Source: Lysobacteraceae bacterium
GTDB taxonomy: Bacteria > Pseudomonadota > Gammaproteobacteria > Xanthomonadales > Xanthomonadaceae
Assembly: GCA_021299355.1 (NCBI GenBank)
Contig: JAJTGG010000002.1
Span: forward strand, 20,227-84,226
DNA: 64,000 nt
Direction of reading: 5' to 3'
Shown piece by piece: positions 1-7,299 of this stretch (position 1 is its first letter; every line of letters starts with the position of its first letter). The translations under genes and the position numbers were made by a program. The notes beneath the pieces are model-generated. The model was not told the DNA's origin. It saw nothing but the letters and a program-made list of their open reading frames with translations, and did not search any database.

Positions 1-807
1 CTGGCGGTCACGGCTCGCGCATTTCAGGGGATTAGCGACATTGTAAGGACAGCTGACTTTGGGGGCAGCTACCGCCATCTGCGCACTTTGCTCGGCCTGG
101 CGGCGCTGTTCGGCGATGAGTTGCCGCTCGGCCTGGGCAGCTTCTTTACGAGCTCTTGCGACTTCGACTTCGTCCATTTGTGCGTTTTGTTGAGCCTGGC
201 GGCGTTCCTCCAATAATTCGCGTTCGGCCTTTAGGATTTCCTTGCGGGCCCGGGCGACCTCGGCTTCGGCCAGTAGGCGCTCGCGTTCGGCTTCGGCGGC
301 AAACTGCGCATCGGCGGCGGCAATGCCGGCATCCTCGGCGGCGGCCATGGCGGCTTCATCCATACCCCCGCCATTGGCGGCAGGCTCGCCCAATGCATCC
401 GCTGCCGGCGCTTCGGCAGCGGCCTCGACGGCATCGTCGATGAATTCGAATGGACACTGGGCCTCGACAATCTGCCGCACCGTGCTTTCATCCAGACGGT
501 TGGCATCGAAAAAATAGGTGAAGCGGTCGCTAGGCTTGAAGTCCTTCACCAGGGCATTGACTTCCCGGGTTTTGGCAATCAGCGCGGGGGATTTTCGCAC
601 CTTCTCGGAAAGCATTACCACAGCTTCCACAACTGCGGTATCGCGCTCGGCCGCAGCCAATGTTGCCGACATGGGCGGCAGTGTTTCCTTGATGCGGCAG
701 ACCTCGGACTTGACTTCACCGTTCAGACGATCGGCTTCCTTGGTTTTGTCGGCACAGCCCGCGGCCAGAACTACGGCCAGCACGGCGATTGTTTTCAGAG
801 TGTCCAT
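1..807 (-). CDS. Predicted coiled-coil lipoprotein, 3' end outside window
   Basis: The frame is open from an ATG at 807 to the window edge, so the C-terminus is missing (269 codons seen). The N-terminus is a lipoprotein signal peptide ending LAAGC, with the lipidated Cys at residue 18, so it is probably membrane-anchored. A globular-looking part (about residues 20-140) is followed by an Ala-rich linker and a charged Ala/Glu/Arg coiled coil. The coiled coil contains two copies of a 32-residue unit, each starting EVARARKE (about 163-261 and 67-165). It lies 15 bases downstream of the membrane protein at 823-1446 and is probably in one operon with it. I do not recognise the family. An envelope scaffold role is inference only. 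Confidence 0.72.
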   Translation of the reverse strand, partial: MDTLKTIAVLAVVLAAGCADKTKEADRLNGEVKSEVCRIKETLPPMSATLAAAERDTAVVEAVVMLSEKVRKSPALIAKTREVNALVKDFKPSDRFTYFFDANRLDESTVRQIVEAQCPFEFIDDAVEAAAEAPAADALGEPAANGGGMDEAAMAAAEDAGIAAADAQFAAEAERERLLAEAEVARARKEILKAERELLEERRQAQQNAQMDEVEVARARKEAAQAERQLIAEQRRQAEQSAQMAVAAPKVSCPYNVANPLKCASRDRQ

Positions 808-822
808 CGTGGTTTTCCCCGT

Positions 823-1446
823 TCAGGATTTCGGACGCAGATGTTCTTCGATGCGGTAAATCGCCGGAATCACCATCAGGATGAAGATCAGCAGGATGGT
901 GCCGATGATGACTGCAATTGAACCGCCCAGCAGATACATGCGCTGCATGGCACCGGCAGCCTCTTCGGCATCATGGCGCGATATCACGTCCAAGATATTC
1001 TCGCCACAGAAAAATTCGCGGTTGAGATCCGGATTCTTGATGGCGGCCTCGGCGAAGTCATAGAAGTATTTTTCGACGAAACTGAAGTATTTGGAACGGG
1101 AAGAGGCTGAAAGACCGTTACCGACCAGCACATTGTAAGTCCCTGTCGGATCCGGACACTGGGCGGCCTTGATCGCCGCCTGCAGGTCCTTGCCGTACTC
1201 GTTCTCCACCGAAAGCCGCTCATTGGTGCCCTTGAAAGTATCGCTTGCGTCCTCCCCGGTGCTCCCACCATCCATGTTGGCGACCCTAGCAAAGGACTCT
1301 TCGAAGCTTTCATAGTCCTTGCTGCCGGAAAAAAGCGTGGATGAGAACATGACGATGCCGCCCACCAAGGCAACAAGCAAGACAAATGCCATGATGACCG
1401 AAACCACATTCACAATTCCGACACTATTAGCCCCCTCTCCGACCAT
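823..1446 (-). CDS. Hypothetical two-TM membrane protein
   Basis: 207 residues with a hydrophobic segment near each end (about 12-34 and 168-195) and a polar region between them containing two Cys residues. This suggests a hairpin topology with the central domain on one side of the membrane. The C-terminus is short and basic (HLRPKS). It precedes the lipoprotein gene by 15 bases, suggesting a two-gene operon and a possible partnership. The start is uncertain: ATG at 1446 has a purine-rich stretch directly against it, and internal GTG codons lie shortly downstream. I do not recognise a family. The segments do not resemble the ExbB or MotA cores. Confidence 0.65.
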   Translation of the reverse strand: MVGEGANSVGIVNVVSVIMAFVLLVALVGGIVMFSSTLFSGSKDYESFEESFARVANMDGGSTGEDASDTFKGTNERLSVENEYGKDLQAAIKAAQCPDPTGTYNVLVGNGLSASSRSKYFSFVEKYFYDFAEAAIKNPDLNREFFCGENILDVISRHDAEEAAGAMQRMYLLGGSIAVIIGTILLIFILMVIPAIYRIEEHLRPKS

Positions 1447-1453
1447 CCCTCGG

Positions 1454-1555
1454 CGGCTTTAGAGATGATTGGCCTCCCATGTCCCGCTCTGTCTAAACGG
1501 GACGGCTTTAGAGATTACTCCTATTCCTCTGATGCCCCGCTCTGCTTAAACTGGC
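1454..1555. repeat. Two imperfect ~50-bp tandem direct repeats
   Basis: Copy 1 starts at 1454 and copy 2 at 1503. Both begin CGGCTTTAGAGAT and later share CCCGCTCTG followed by TTAAAC or CTAAAC, with a divergent middle and a few bases of length difference. They fill the gap between the divergent genes at 1446 (minus) and 1583 (plus). This position suits a pair of regulator-binding sites, but could also be a simple tandem duplication. Confidence 0.6.
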
Positions 1556-1582
1556 GGCCATAGTGCGGGGAATTTAAAAGCA

Positions 1583-1843
1583 ATGAACAGTCCGAACACG
1601 CATGTCCTGCGGATACTGAGCCATCCGGATACCTTCCGCAGGCCCTCATTGGTATTGAGCGCCCTGAAGATTTTCTTTCCGATGGATGTCGCAACGCAGT
1701 ATTTCCTTCTGCTTGAAAAAGGAAATGCCGCCGATGTGCAGTTCGGTAGAACCCGGAGCGATCTGGCGATTCTTCGCCGCGGTCTGCAGGCTCAGGGCTT
1801 CCTGATTGAAGTCATCGACCAGCAAAAGACTTCGGAAAACTGA
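1583..1843 (+). CDS. Hypothetical small protein
   Basis: 86 codons from an ATG preceded by an A-rich stretch (AATTTAAAAGCA) without a clear Shine-Dalgarno. The product is soluble-looking with mixed composition. I recognise no family. Its last 32 bases overlap the convergent 3' end of the RCC1-like gene, which weakens the case. The opposite strand is also open over part of it. It is listed because it occupies an otherwise empty 365-base gap and has its own possible upstream region containing the tandem repeats. It could be spurious. Confidence 0.35.
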   Translation: MNSPNTHVLRILSHPDTFRRPSLVLSALKIFFPMDVATQYFLLLEKGNAADVQFGRTRSDLAILRRGLQAQGFLIEVIDQQKTSEN

Positions 1844-3041
1844 TTTCCACCGGCAGCCAGGGGCGCCCAGGGTCCCGCGCACCGAGCAGTTTGGCTTTGT
1901 TGCTGCCCCAGCAGTAGACTTTGTCGGCCATGGTCAAAGCGCACATTCCCCACTCGTTATAAGCCAGCTCGACCACGGGCGCTTCCAGCGCAACGGGCAT
2001 CGGGACCGGCACATTCGGGTAACGGGCGGGATCCTGGCCGGCCGAGCCGTGTTCGTTGTAACCCCAGCAGAAAACCCGGCCTGACGCATCCAGCGCGCAG
2101 TTATGCGACGAGCCACTGCTGAGCTGGACGATGTTTTCAAGGCCGGGGACGGGTCCGGGACTCAGGCGCTGGGCATCCTCGGCGGGGTTGCGCAGACCAT
2201 CTCCGAGCTGGTTTTGGATGTTCGTACCCCAGCAATAGACGCGCTTGCTGACCGCAATCGCGCAGGTATGCAGATAGCCCGGCGTGATCGTGGCCAATTT
2301 TTCGGGAAGATCCAAGACGCGCACCGATTGCATGCGGTCGGTGACGCTGCCGTCGCCAAGCGCACCCCTGCCATTGAAACCCCAGCAGTAGGCCGCGCCC
2401 GAATCACCGACGGCGCAGGCATGGTGCGGTCCGAAGCCGAGATGGATCGCCGGCTCGGGAAGCGGCATCGGTTCCGGACGACTAAAGGTTCTGAATACCC
2501 GGGCGCGCTGCCGGCTGTTGCTTCGGCCGATGGCGCCCCAACAGAACACCTTGCCAGCGGCATCCAAGGCGCACATGCCGTCAAAGCCGGACGCGATGTG
2601 GACGATAGCTGACAACCCGGGAACCGTCATCGGACGGATGACGGGTTGCGCCCTGGTGCCGCCGTCGCCCATCACACCCATGGCCGGATCGCCCCAGCAC
2701 AGCACCTGTCCGGCCGTGGTCAGGGCACAGCTGTGATCGGCACCGCCCTCCATCATGCTGAATGGCCGGTTGAAAGGTATCGCCTGCGGTTCCGGCTGCA
2801 GTGCGAAGCGAGAATTGCCGAGCTGCCCTTTCAGATTATTGCCCCAACACCAGAGCGTGCCGTTCTGATCGTTCCGACAGAGGTGGTTTTCACCTTGATT
2901 GAGCCGGTGCAAGGTCATGCTCAGGACTTTGCCTGAAGCGGGTATCGGCACTCGAGTCTTATCTTCAAGCCGTCTGGAATCCATCAGCATCGTGATGAAA
3001 GCCACCAAACATATGGCATAGATCAGCAGATGGCGCTTCAT
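1812..3041 (-). CDS. Exported RCC1-like seven-repeat beta-propeller protein
   Basis: 409 residues. An N-terminal hydrophobic segment (about 4-20) acts as signal peptide or membrane anchor. The rest consists of seven repeats of the form C-x(8-10)-CWG followed by a G-rich turn such as GQLGN or GALGDG, the signature of an RCC1/BLIP-II type seven-blade propeller. Each blade carries two Cys residues, suggesting disulfides in the periplasm. Its ATG overlaps the stop of the upstream histidine kinase gene (ATGA, 3038-3041), implying translational coupling and a shared job. RCC1-like propellers are interaction platforms; the partner is unknown. A role as ligand sensor or accessory for the kinase is inference. 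Confidence 0.85.
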   Translation of the reverse strand: MKRHLLIYAICLVAFITMLMDSRRLEDKTRVPIPASGKVLSMTLHRLNQGENHLCRNDQNGTLWCWGNNLKGQLGNSRFALQPEPQAIPFNRPFSMMEGGADHSCALTTAGQVLCWGDPAMGVMGDGGTRAQPVIRPMTVPGLSAIVHIASGFDGMCALDAAGKVFCWGAIGRSNSRQRARVFRTFSRPEPMPLPEPAIHLGFGPHHACAVGDSGAAYCWGFNGRGALGDGSVTDRMQSVRVLDLPEKLATITPGYLHTCAIAVSKRVYCWGTNIQNQLGDGLRNPAEDAQRLSPGPVPGLENIVQLSSGSSHNCALDASGRVFCWGYNEHGSAGQDPARYPNVPVPMPVALEAPVVELAYNEWGMCALTMADKVYCWGSNKAKLLGARDPGRPWLPVEISFPKSFAGR

Positions 3042-4615
3042 CGCCGCGGCACCTGCACCAGAAACCCGATTTTCTTGAATGCCGGCTTCCGTCCGTGTCG
3101 GAGGATGCCACCGACCTGACGGGTTTTCTGGACCAAGCCATCAAGTCCGGTCGAGCCGATTTTATTGAAGTTGAAATACCGTTGAATGTCATTGTCACGG
3201 ATGCTGCCGGCAAAGAGGATCTGATCGGCTCTTATGCGCATTCGCAGGTCAATCCAGCATTGATCGGCACGGCTATGCCGAAGGATATTGGTCACCGACT
3301 CCTGGTAAAAGCGGTGGATGTAGGCATAGATTTCCGGCGGCACTTCGCTCCACGCGGGCGACTCCGGCGTGATGGTGAAATGGTAGCCGATTCTGGATCC
3401 GTGCAGGAGCTGGGCGATACGGCCGGAAGTAAGCTCTTGGCTGAGATAGGCGTAATTCATCGGTTGCCGGTCGAGGCTATTGAGCATGTTGCGGATACTG
3501 ACGGAGGTCGACTCCAGCATTGCCGAACCTTTTTCGAAGGCACGCCTTGCGTTGGCGCTTTCCAGTGAATTCTCGAGCGACCGGATATAGATGCTGGCGG
3601 CGACCAGCCCCTGTCCGACCTCGTCATGCAGATCGCGCACGACTTTATCCATCCGTTCGTTAATGACCAGATTCTGGGAATACACGATATCCTGCATGCT
3701 GCGGATCAGAAGATCCTCGCGCTTTTTGGAGTCCGCCAGACTTTCCTGTGTCTGGTTCAGGCGGTTGATGAAAAATGCGATGTAAAGGTTGAAGATGCAC
3801 AGGAAAATCAGATAACTGATGGCGCCGTGCCAGGTGCTGAGCGTCCAGCCGTTATGCTGGCTGGAGAGGATGAGTACCGCCGAAAGACAGCCGACCCAGG
3901 TGGTGACCACCCCGAGCCGGTAGGCCGTGACCGCAAGCCCACCGATCACCAGCAGCAGCACCAGATAGATGAAGGATAGGTTGTTCAGTATTTCGAATAC
4001 CGCCACACCCCCCCGATACAGCAGATACAGCAGAATCGGCATTGCCAACGCCATGGCGACCGACCCGCGCCTATATCCCGGATTATCAATGACATAGACA
4101 GCAAAGAACCCGAAGACGACCGCAGACAGGGAATAAATGGCCAGCGTGGCATAAGCGGCGCTGATCAGATAGAAGAAATCCCGCGGTTTGCTGAAATGCC
4201 CGAACACCAGCATGGCGGTGATGGTGGCCGCCGATATCGCGCCGATGAACAGCACATAGCGGGGGAAAATAGCCGGACGCTCACCTGCGGAGGATTTGAT
4301 ATCGCGGACCAAAAACCAGGCGGACAGGTAAGTCGTGGCGATGCCGACGAGGTGGGCCTGGTAGGCGATGGGGTCTAAGAAGTTATAAATTCCATAGCCC
4401 GGATTGATGGACACCATGGCGGCTTCCAGCAGGGCTGCGGGCAAATAGTAGCGGGCCGGAAGCCGCAGGATGACAACCAACCGCAGACCGAACAGCGTGC
4501 TGATGTAGATGCCTTCGATATCACCGCCGATAAAAACCAAAAGGCTCAGCGCCAGAACGGCGATGATACTACCCTTGCTCATGGTTTCCGTTTTTGCTTT
4601 AAAGGCGCGATTCAT
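3038..4615 (-). CDS. Multi-TM sensor histidine kinase, HisKA_3 (NarX/UhpB) class
   Basis: About 525 residues from ATG 4615. A TTG at 4633 and an ATG at 4582 (weak GGAAA upstream) are alternative starts. The first ~285 residues form roughly eight TM segments resembling a MASE1-type sensor. A short coiled linker leads to a dimerisation domain with DLHDEVGQG (His330 is the predicted phosphorylation site) and an ATPase domain with N-box Asn443 (QESVTNILRHS). The expected DxGxG box reads IRDNDIQRY, so the nucleotide lid looks degenerate, although GSTGLDGL is present. It is coupled by a 4-base overlap to the RCC1-like gene and divergent from the response regulator at 4727, its likely partner. Confidence 0.85.
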   Translation of the reverse strand: MNRAFKAKTETMSKGSIIAVLALSLLVFIGGDIEGIYISTLFGLRLVVILRLPARYYLPAALLEAAMVSINPGYGIYNFLDPIAYQAHLVGIATTYLSAWFLVRDIKSSAGERPAIFPRYVLFIGAISAATITAMLVFGHFSKPRDFFYLISAAYATLAIYSLSAVVFGFFAVYVIDNPGYRRGSVAMALAMPILLYLLYRGGVAVFEILNNLSFIYLVLLLVIGGLAVTAYRLGVVTTWVGCLSAVLILSSQHNGWTLSTWHGAISYLIFLCIFNLYIAFFINRLNQTQESLADSKKREDLLIRSMQDIVYSQNLVINERMDKVVRDLHDEVGQGLVAASIYIRSLENSLESANARRAFEKGSAMLESTSVSIRNMLNSLDRQPMNYAYLSQELTSGRIAQLLHGSRIGYHFTITPESPAWSEVPPEIYAYIHRFYQESVTNILRHSRADQCWIDLRMRIRADQILFAGSIRDNDIQRYFNFNKIGSTGLDGLVQKTRQVGGILRHGRKPAFKKIGFLVQVPRR

Positions 4616-4726
4616 AGATACAGGGTGCAACAAGGCGGATGCCGCTGCTATAAGAATTATTCCTATTGGCTTTTGACATCAAGTCATGGATTATGGCGAC
4701 AGTGTTAATGGAATCTTAACTAAGGC

Positions 4727-5326
4727 ATGATACGGATTATCTTATTGGAAGACCATGCCATTGTCCGTGAGGGCGTCCGGTTTCTTCTCGACCAAGAAAC
4801 CGATATGTCCGTTATCGCCGAATTCGATTCTCCAGAGCAGCTATTCGACGCGTTGCCCGGACTGGATACGGACATCCTGATCACCGATCTGGATTTCGAG
4901 AAATTCAAAGGTATCGAGATTCTGCAGCATCCGTCTGCCATCACCAGCAAGTGCCGCACCATCGTACTGTCGATGCATGGCGAAGCGCATCTGGTCAAGC
5001 GCGCGATGGATCTCGGCGTATTCGGCTACGTCACTAAATCCCGCGGTGCGCGGGAATTGGTGAATGCAATCAACGAAGTGCACAATGGGCACTTCTACCT
5101 CAGCGACGACATACGCAACCAGATTGCCGCCACGCCACCGCATATCACCAAGCGCGAACGGGAAGTCCTGATGCTTCTGCTCAACGGCGAAACCGCGAAG
5201 GCTATCGGCGCACAGCTCGGTATTTCCGATAAGACCGTATACATCCATCGCGCCAGCCTAATGGAAAAATTCAGCGCCAAGACCCTTATCGAGCTCGGGC
5301 ACAAAGCCCGCGAAGCCGGCATCTGA
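4727..5326 (+). CDS. NarL/FixJ-family response regulator
   Basis: 199 residues: an N-terminal receiver (1-120) with acidic residues near LLEDH, phospho-acceptor Asp54 in LITDLD and the Lys of YVTKS, then a LuxR-type HTH (about 137-195) beginning TKREREVL and containing the recognition helix ISDKTVYIHRASLMEK. It is expected to be phosphorylated by the divergent HisKA_3 kinase whose gene starts about 110 bases away. A small dyad, TGAC-ATCAA-GTCA (4674-4686), lies in the shared intergenic region and could be an operator. The targets are unknown; the tandem-repeat region at 1454-1555 is one candidate (inference). Confidence 0.9.
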   Translation: MIRIILLEDHAIVREGVRFLLDQETDMSVIAEFDSPEQLFDALPGLDTDILITDLDFEKFKGIEILQHPSAITSKCRTIVLSMHGEAHLVKRAMDLGVFGYVTKSRGARELVNAINEVHNGHFYLSDDIRNQIAATPPHITKREREVLMLLLNGETAKAIGAQLGISDKTVYIHRASLMEKFSAKTLIELGHKAREAGI

Positions 5327-5440
5327 CTGCCGACACGGCTGGCGGCGCGTCCGGATGTCCGCCGCAACAACATGCCTCTAGACCGCCGCACGCGGCCTGC
5401 CCCCGAGCCGGCACCCCCCGCGGCCTGATCGGCGCGATGA

Positions 5441-5472
5441 AAAAAAGCCGGCATGCAAATGCCGGCTTTTTT
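5441..5472. terminator. Bidirectional rho-independent terminator
   Basis: Perfect stem GCCGGCAT/ATGCCGGC with a GCAA tetraloop, flanked by six A on the left and six T on the right, so it can work on both strands. It ends the response-regulator transcript (+) and the rpoH transcript (-), whose stop codons flank it. The stretch 5327-5440 shows nothing else. Confidence 0.92.
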
Positions 5473-5490
5473 CAGAATCGCAGCAATTAA

Positions 5491-6354
5491 TCAAGCCGCG
5501 AATAGCGCCTTCATTTTCTTCAGGGCATTGGCTTCCAACTGGCGGATGCGTTCGGCGGATACGCCGTATTCATCGGCCAGTTCGTGCAGTGTGGCCTTAT
5601 TCTTGGCCAGGAATCGCTTCTGCAGGATTTCGCGCGAACGCGCATCCAGAGCACCCAGACCTTCGCGCAGCAGTTCAAGCTGGTTGTCGTCGTGGCTGTC
5701 GCGCTCGTAGGCGGCGGCCGGATCGGCATTGGCAGCGACCAGATAGGCCGAGGGCGACGGCGGTGCGTGATCATTGTCGTCATCGTCCGGAGCATCGAAC
5801 GCAATATCCCGGCCGGAAAGGCGCGATTCCATTTCAAGCACTTCGCGTTCGGACACATTCAGATCCTTGGCGACTGCGGAAACTTCGGCGGCATTCAGCC
5901 AACCCAGACGTTTTTTCGATTTGCGCAGATTGAAGAACAGTTTGCGTTGGGCCTTGGTGGTCGCGACCTTGACGATGCGCCAGTTGCGCAGGATGAATTC
6001 GTGCATCTCGGCACGCACCCAGTGCACGGCGAAGCTGACCAAACGCACGCCCTGGTCGGGATCGAATCGCTTGACCGCTTTCATCAGGCCGATGTTGCCT
6101 TCCTGGATCAGATCACCCATACCAAGGCCATAGCCCTGATAACCACGGGCGACATGCACCACGAAACGCAGATGCGCCATCACCAGATGGCGGGCGGCTT
6201 CAAGATCGTCGTTGTCGCGGTAGGCCCGCGCCAAGGCCTGCTCGTCCTCGACGGACAGCACCGGCACGCGGTTGACCGCGTTGATGTAGGCATCCAATGA
6301 ACCCAGGGCGCTGGGAATCGGAAGGCTGTGGCTGATTAAGGCTTTGCTGGTCAT
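5491..6354 (-). CDS. rpoH: RNA polymerase heat-shock sigma factor RpoH (sigma-32)
   Basis: 287 residues, usual length for RpoH. Region 2 contains GDLIQEGNIGLMKAV, the RpoH box QRKLFFNLR lies near residue 138, and region 4.2 near the C-terminus reads ADEYGVSAERIRQLE. It directs transcription of chaperone and protease genes during heat shock. The ATG at 6354 is close to a perfect CIRCE operator (6380-6406), so HrcA control is likely in addition to any RNA-thermometer or protein-level control. It follows ftsE-ftsX on the same strand, as in many gammaproteobacteria, but with a 45-codon ORF and ung inserted between. The bidirectional terminator at 5441-5472 ends it. Confidence 0.98.
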   Translation of the reverse strand: MTSKALISHSLPIPSALGSLDAYINAVNRVPVLSVEDEQALARAYRDNDDLEAARHLVMAHLRFVVHVARGYQGYGLGMGDLIQEGNIGLMKAVKRFDPDQGVRLVSFAVHWVRAEMHEFILRNWRIVKVATTKAQRKLFFNLRKSKKRLGWLNAAEVSAVAKDLNVSEREVLEMESRLSGRDIAFDAPDDDDNDHAPPSPSAYLVAANADPAAAYERDSHDDNQLELLREGLGALDARSREILQKRFLAKNKATLHELADEYGVSAERIRQLEANALKKMKALFAA

Positions 6355-6379
6355 GGTCTCTTTACTCCTGACGGAAAGT

Positions 6380-6406
6380 TTAGCACTCTGGGCCTTAGAG
6401 TGCTAA
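6380..6406 (-). promoter_or_regulatory. CIRCE operator upstream of rpoH
   Basis: TTAGCACTC, nine spacer bases, then GAGTGCTAA: an exact match to the consensus inverted repeat bound by the heat-shock repressor HrcA. It lies 26-52 bases upstream of the rpoH ATG, within the expected promoter or leader. CIRCE normally controls groESL and the hrcA-grpE-dnaK operon. At rpoH it would place the sigma factor itself under HrcA. Confidence 0.93.
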
Positions 6407-6487
6407 CCGCCCTGTAGAGTTCCCGTGAAGCCACCTTGGTCCACGCGCCACATAAACTATAATATTATTCAATATCAATGAGTTAAT

Positions 6488-7165
6488 TTATAACCGCCAG
6501 TCCATAGGAGGCTGCCCACGGCCCTGAAGATAGCGGTTGGCGGCGGAAAAGTGTCCGCAGCCCAGAAATCCACGGTGTGCCGAAAGTGGCGAGGGGTGTG
6601 GCGCCCGCAGAATGCAGTGGCGGTTGCGGTCGATGCGGACGCCCTTGGCCTGGGCATAGGCACCCCAGAGCATGAATACCAGTCCGTCGCGCTGCGCGGA
6701 CAGCGCACTGATGGCGCTATCGGTGAAAGCCTCCCAACCTTTGCCCTGATGCGAACCGGCCTTGCCGGCTTCCACGGTCAATACGGCATTGAGCAACAGA
6801 ACGCCCCGCTCCGCCCATGGCGTCAGGTTACCAGTGACGGGGCGCGGCAGACCGAGATCGCGCTCGATTTCCTTGAAAATATTCTGCAGCGAGGGCGGCG
6901 GCGGCACGCCGTCGGGCACGGAAAAACTCAGGCCGTGCGCCTGTCCAGACCCATGGTAGGGATCCTGGCCGAGAATGACCACGCGTACCGCCTCGAATGG
7001 CGTACGGTTGAAGGCATTGAAAATCAGCGGGCCGGGCGGATGGATGACTCGGCCTTTGGCTTTTTCGGTACGCAGAAATGTGCTCAGGCCACGCATCGGA
7101 GCCGATGCCAAAGCCGCGCCCAGATAGCGCTGCCAGGATTCGGACAGCTGACCCTCGGCACTCAT
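6488..7165 (-). CDS. ung: Uracil-DNA glycosylase, family 1
   Basis: 225 residues. It has the catalytic water-activating loop GQDPYHG (about 65-71), the LLLNAVLTVE core segment, and the C-terminal minor-groove loop HPSPLSAHRGF. It removes uracil from DNA by cleaving the glycosidic bond, starting base-excision repair in the cytoplasm. Its ATG overlaps the stop of the upstream 45-codon ORF (ATGA, 7162-7165), so it is probably translated as part of the ftsE-ftsX transcript. Downstream, 6407-6487 is AT-rich near 6455-6495 and probably holds rpoH promoter elements. Confidence 0.98.
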   Translation of the reverse strand: MSAEGQLSESWQRYLGAALASAPMRGLSTFLRTEKAKGRVIHPPGPLIFNAFNRTPFEAVRVVILGQDPYHGSGQAHGLSFSVPDGVPPPPSLQNIFKEIERDLGLPRPVTGNLTPWAERGVLLLNAVLTVEAGKAGSHQGKGWEAFTDSAISALSAQRDGLVFMLWGAYAQAKGVRIDRNRHCILRAPHPSPLSAHRGFLGCGHFSAANRYLQGRGQPPMDWRL

Positions 7166-7299
7166 CGCGAGCGCTGGCGATTCCGATCGATCAGATGAAG
7201 CAGATCCATGGCAAACAGCACATGACGGACCATCTTCGAGCCATCCACCATGACCGTGTGCGGATGCTGCAAATCCAATGGCAGGAAGGCAAGCGCCAT
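7162..7299 (-). CDS. Candidate 45-residue small protein between ftsX and ung
   Basis: An open frame of 45 codons plus TGA exactly fills the gap between ftsX and ung. Its ATG shares one base with the ftsX stop (TGATG at 7297-7301), and its TGA overlaps the ung ATG (ATGA). Such double stop/start overlap is typical of translationally coupled genes and is unlikely for random sequence. The product starts MALAFLPLDLQHPHTV and has a basic C-terminus (RNRQRSR), with no signal peptide or clear membrane helix. I recognise no family, so its function is unknown. Confidence 0.6.
   Translation of the reverse strand: MALAFLPLDLQHPHTVMVDGSKMVRHVLFAMDLLHLIDRNRQRSR

Noticed and set aside
4616-4633. TTG start at 4633 for the histidine kinase
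   Set aside because: No Shine-Dalgarno precedes it. ATG codons at 4615 and 4582 keep the whole TM region.
4673-4701. TTGACA at 4673-4678 as -35 of the response-regulator gene
   Set aside because: No acceptable -10 occurs 16-18 bases downstream, so a promoter here is not claimed.
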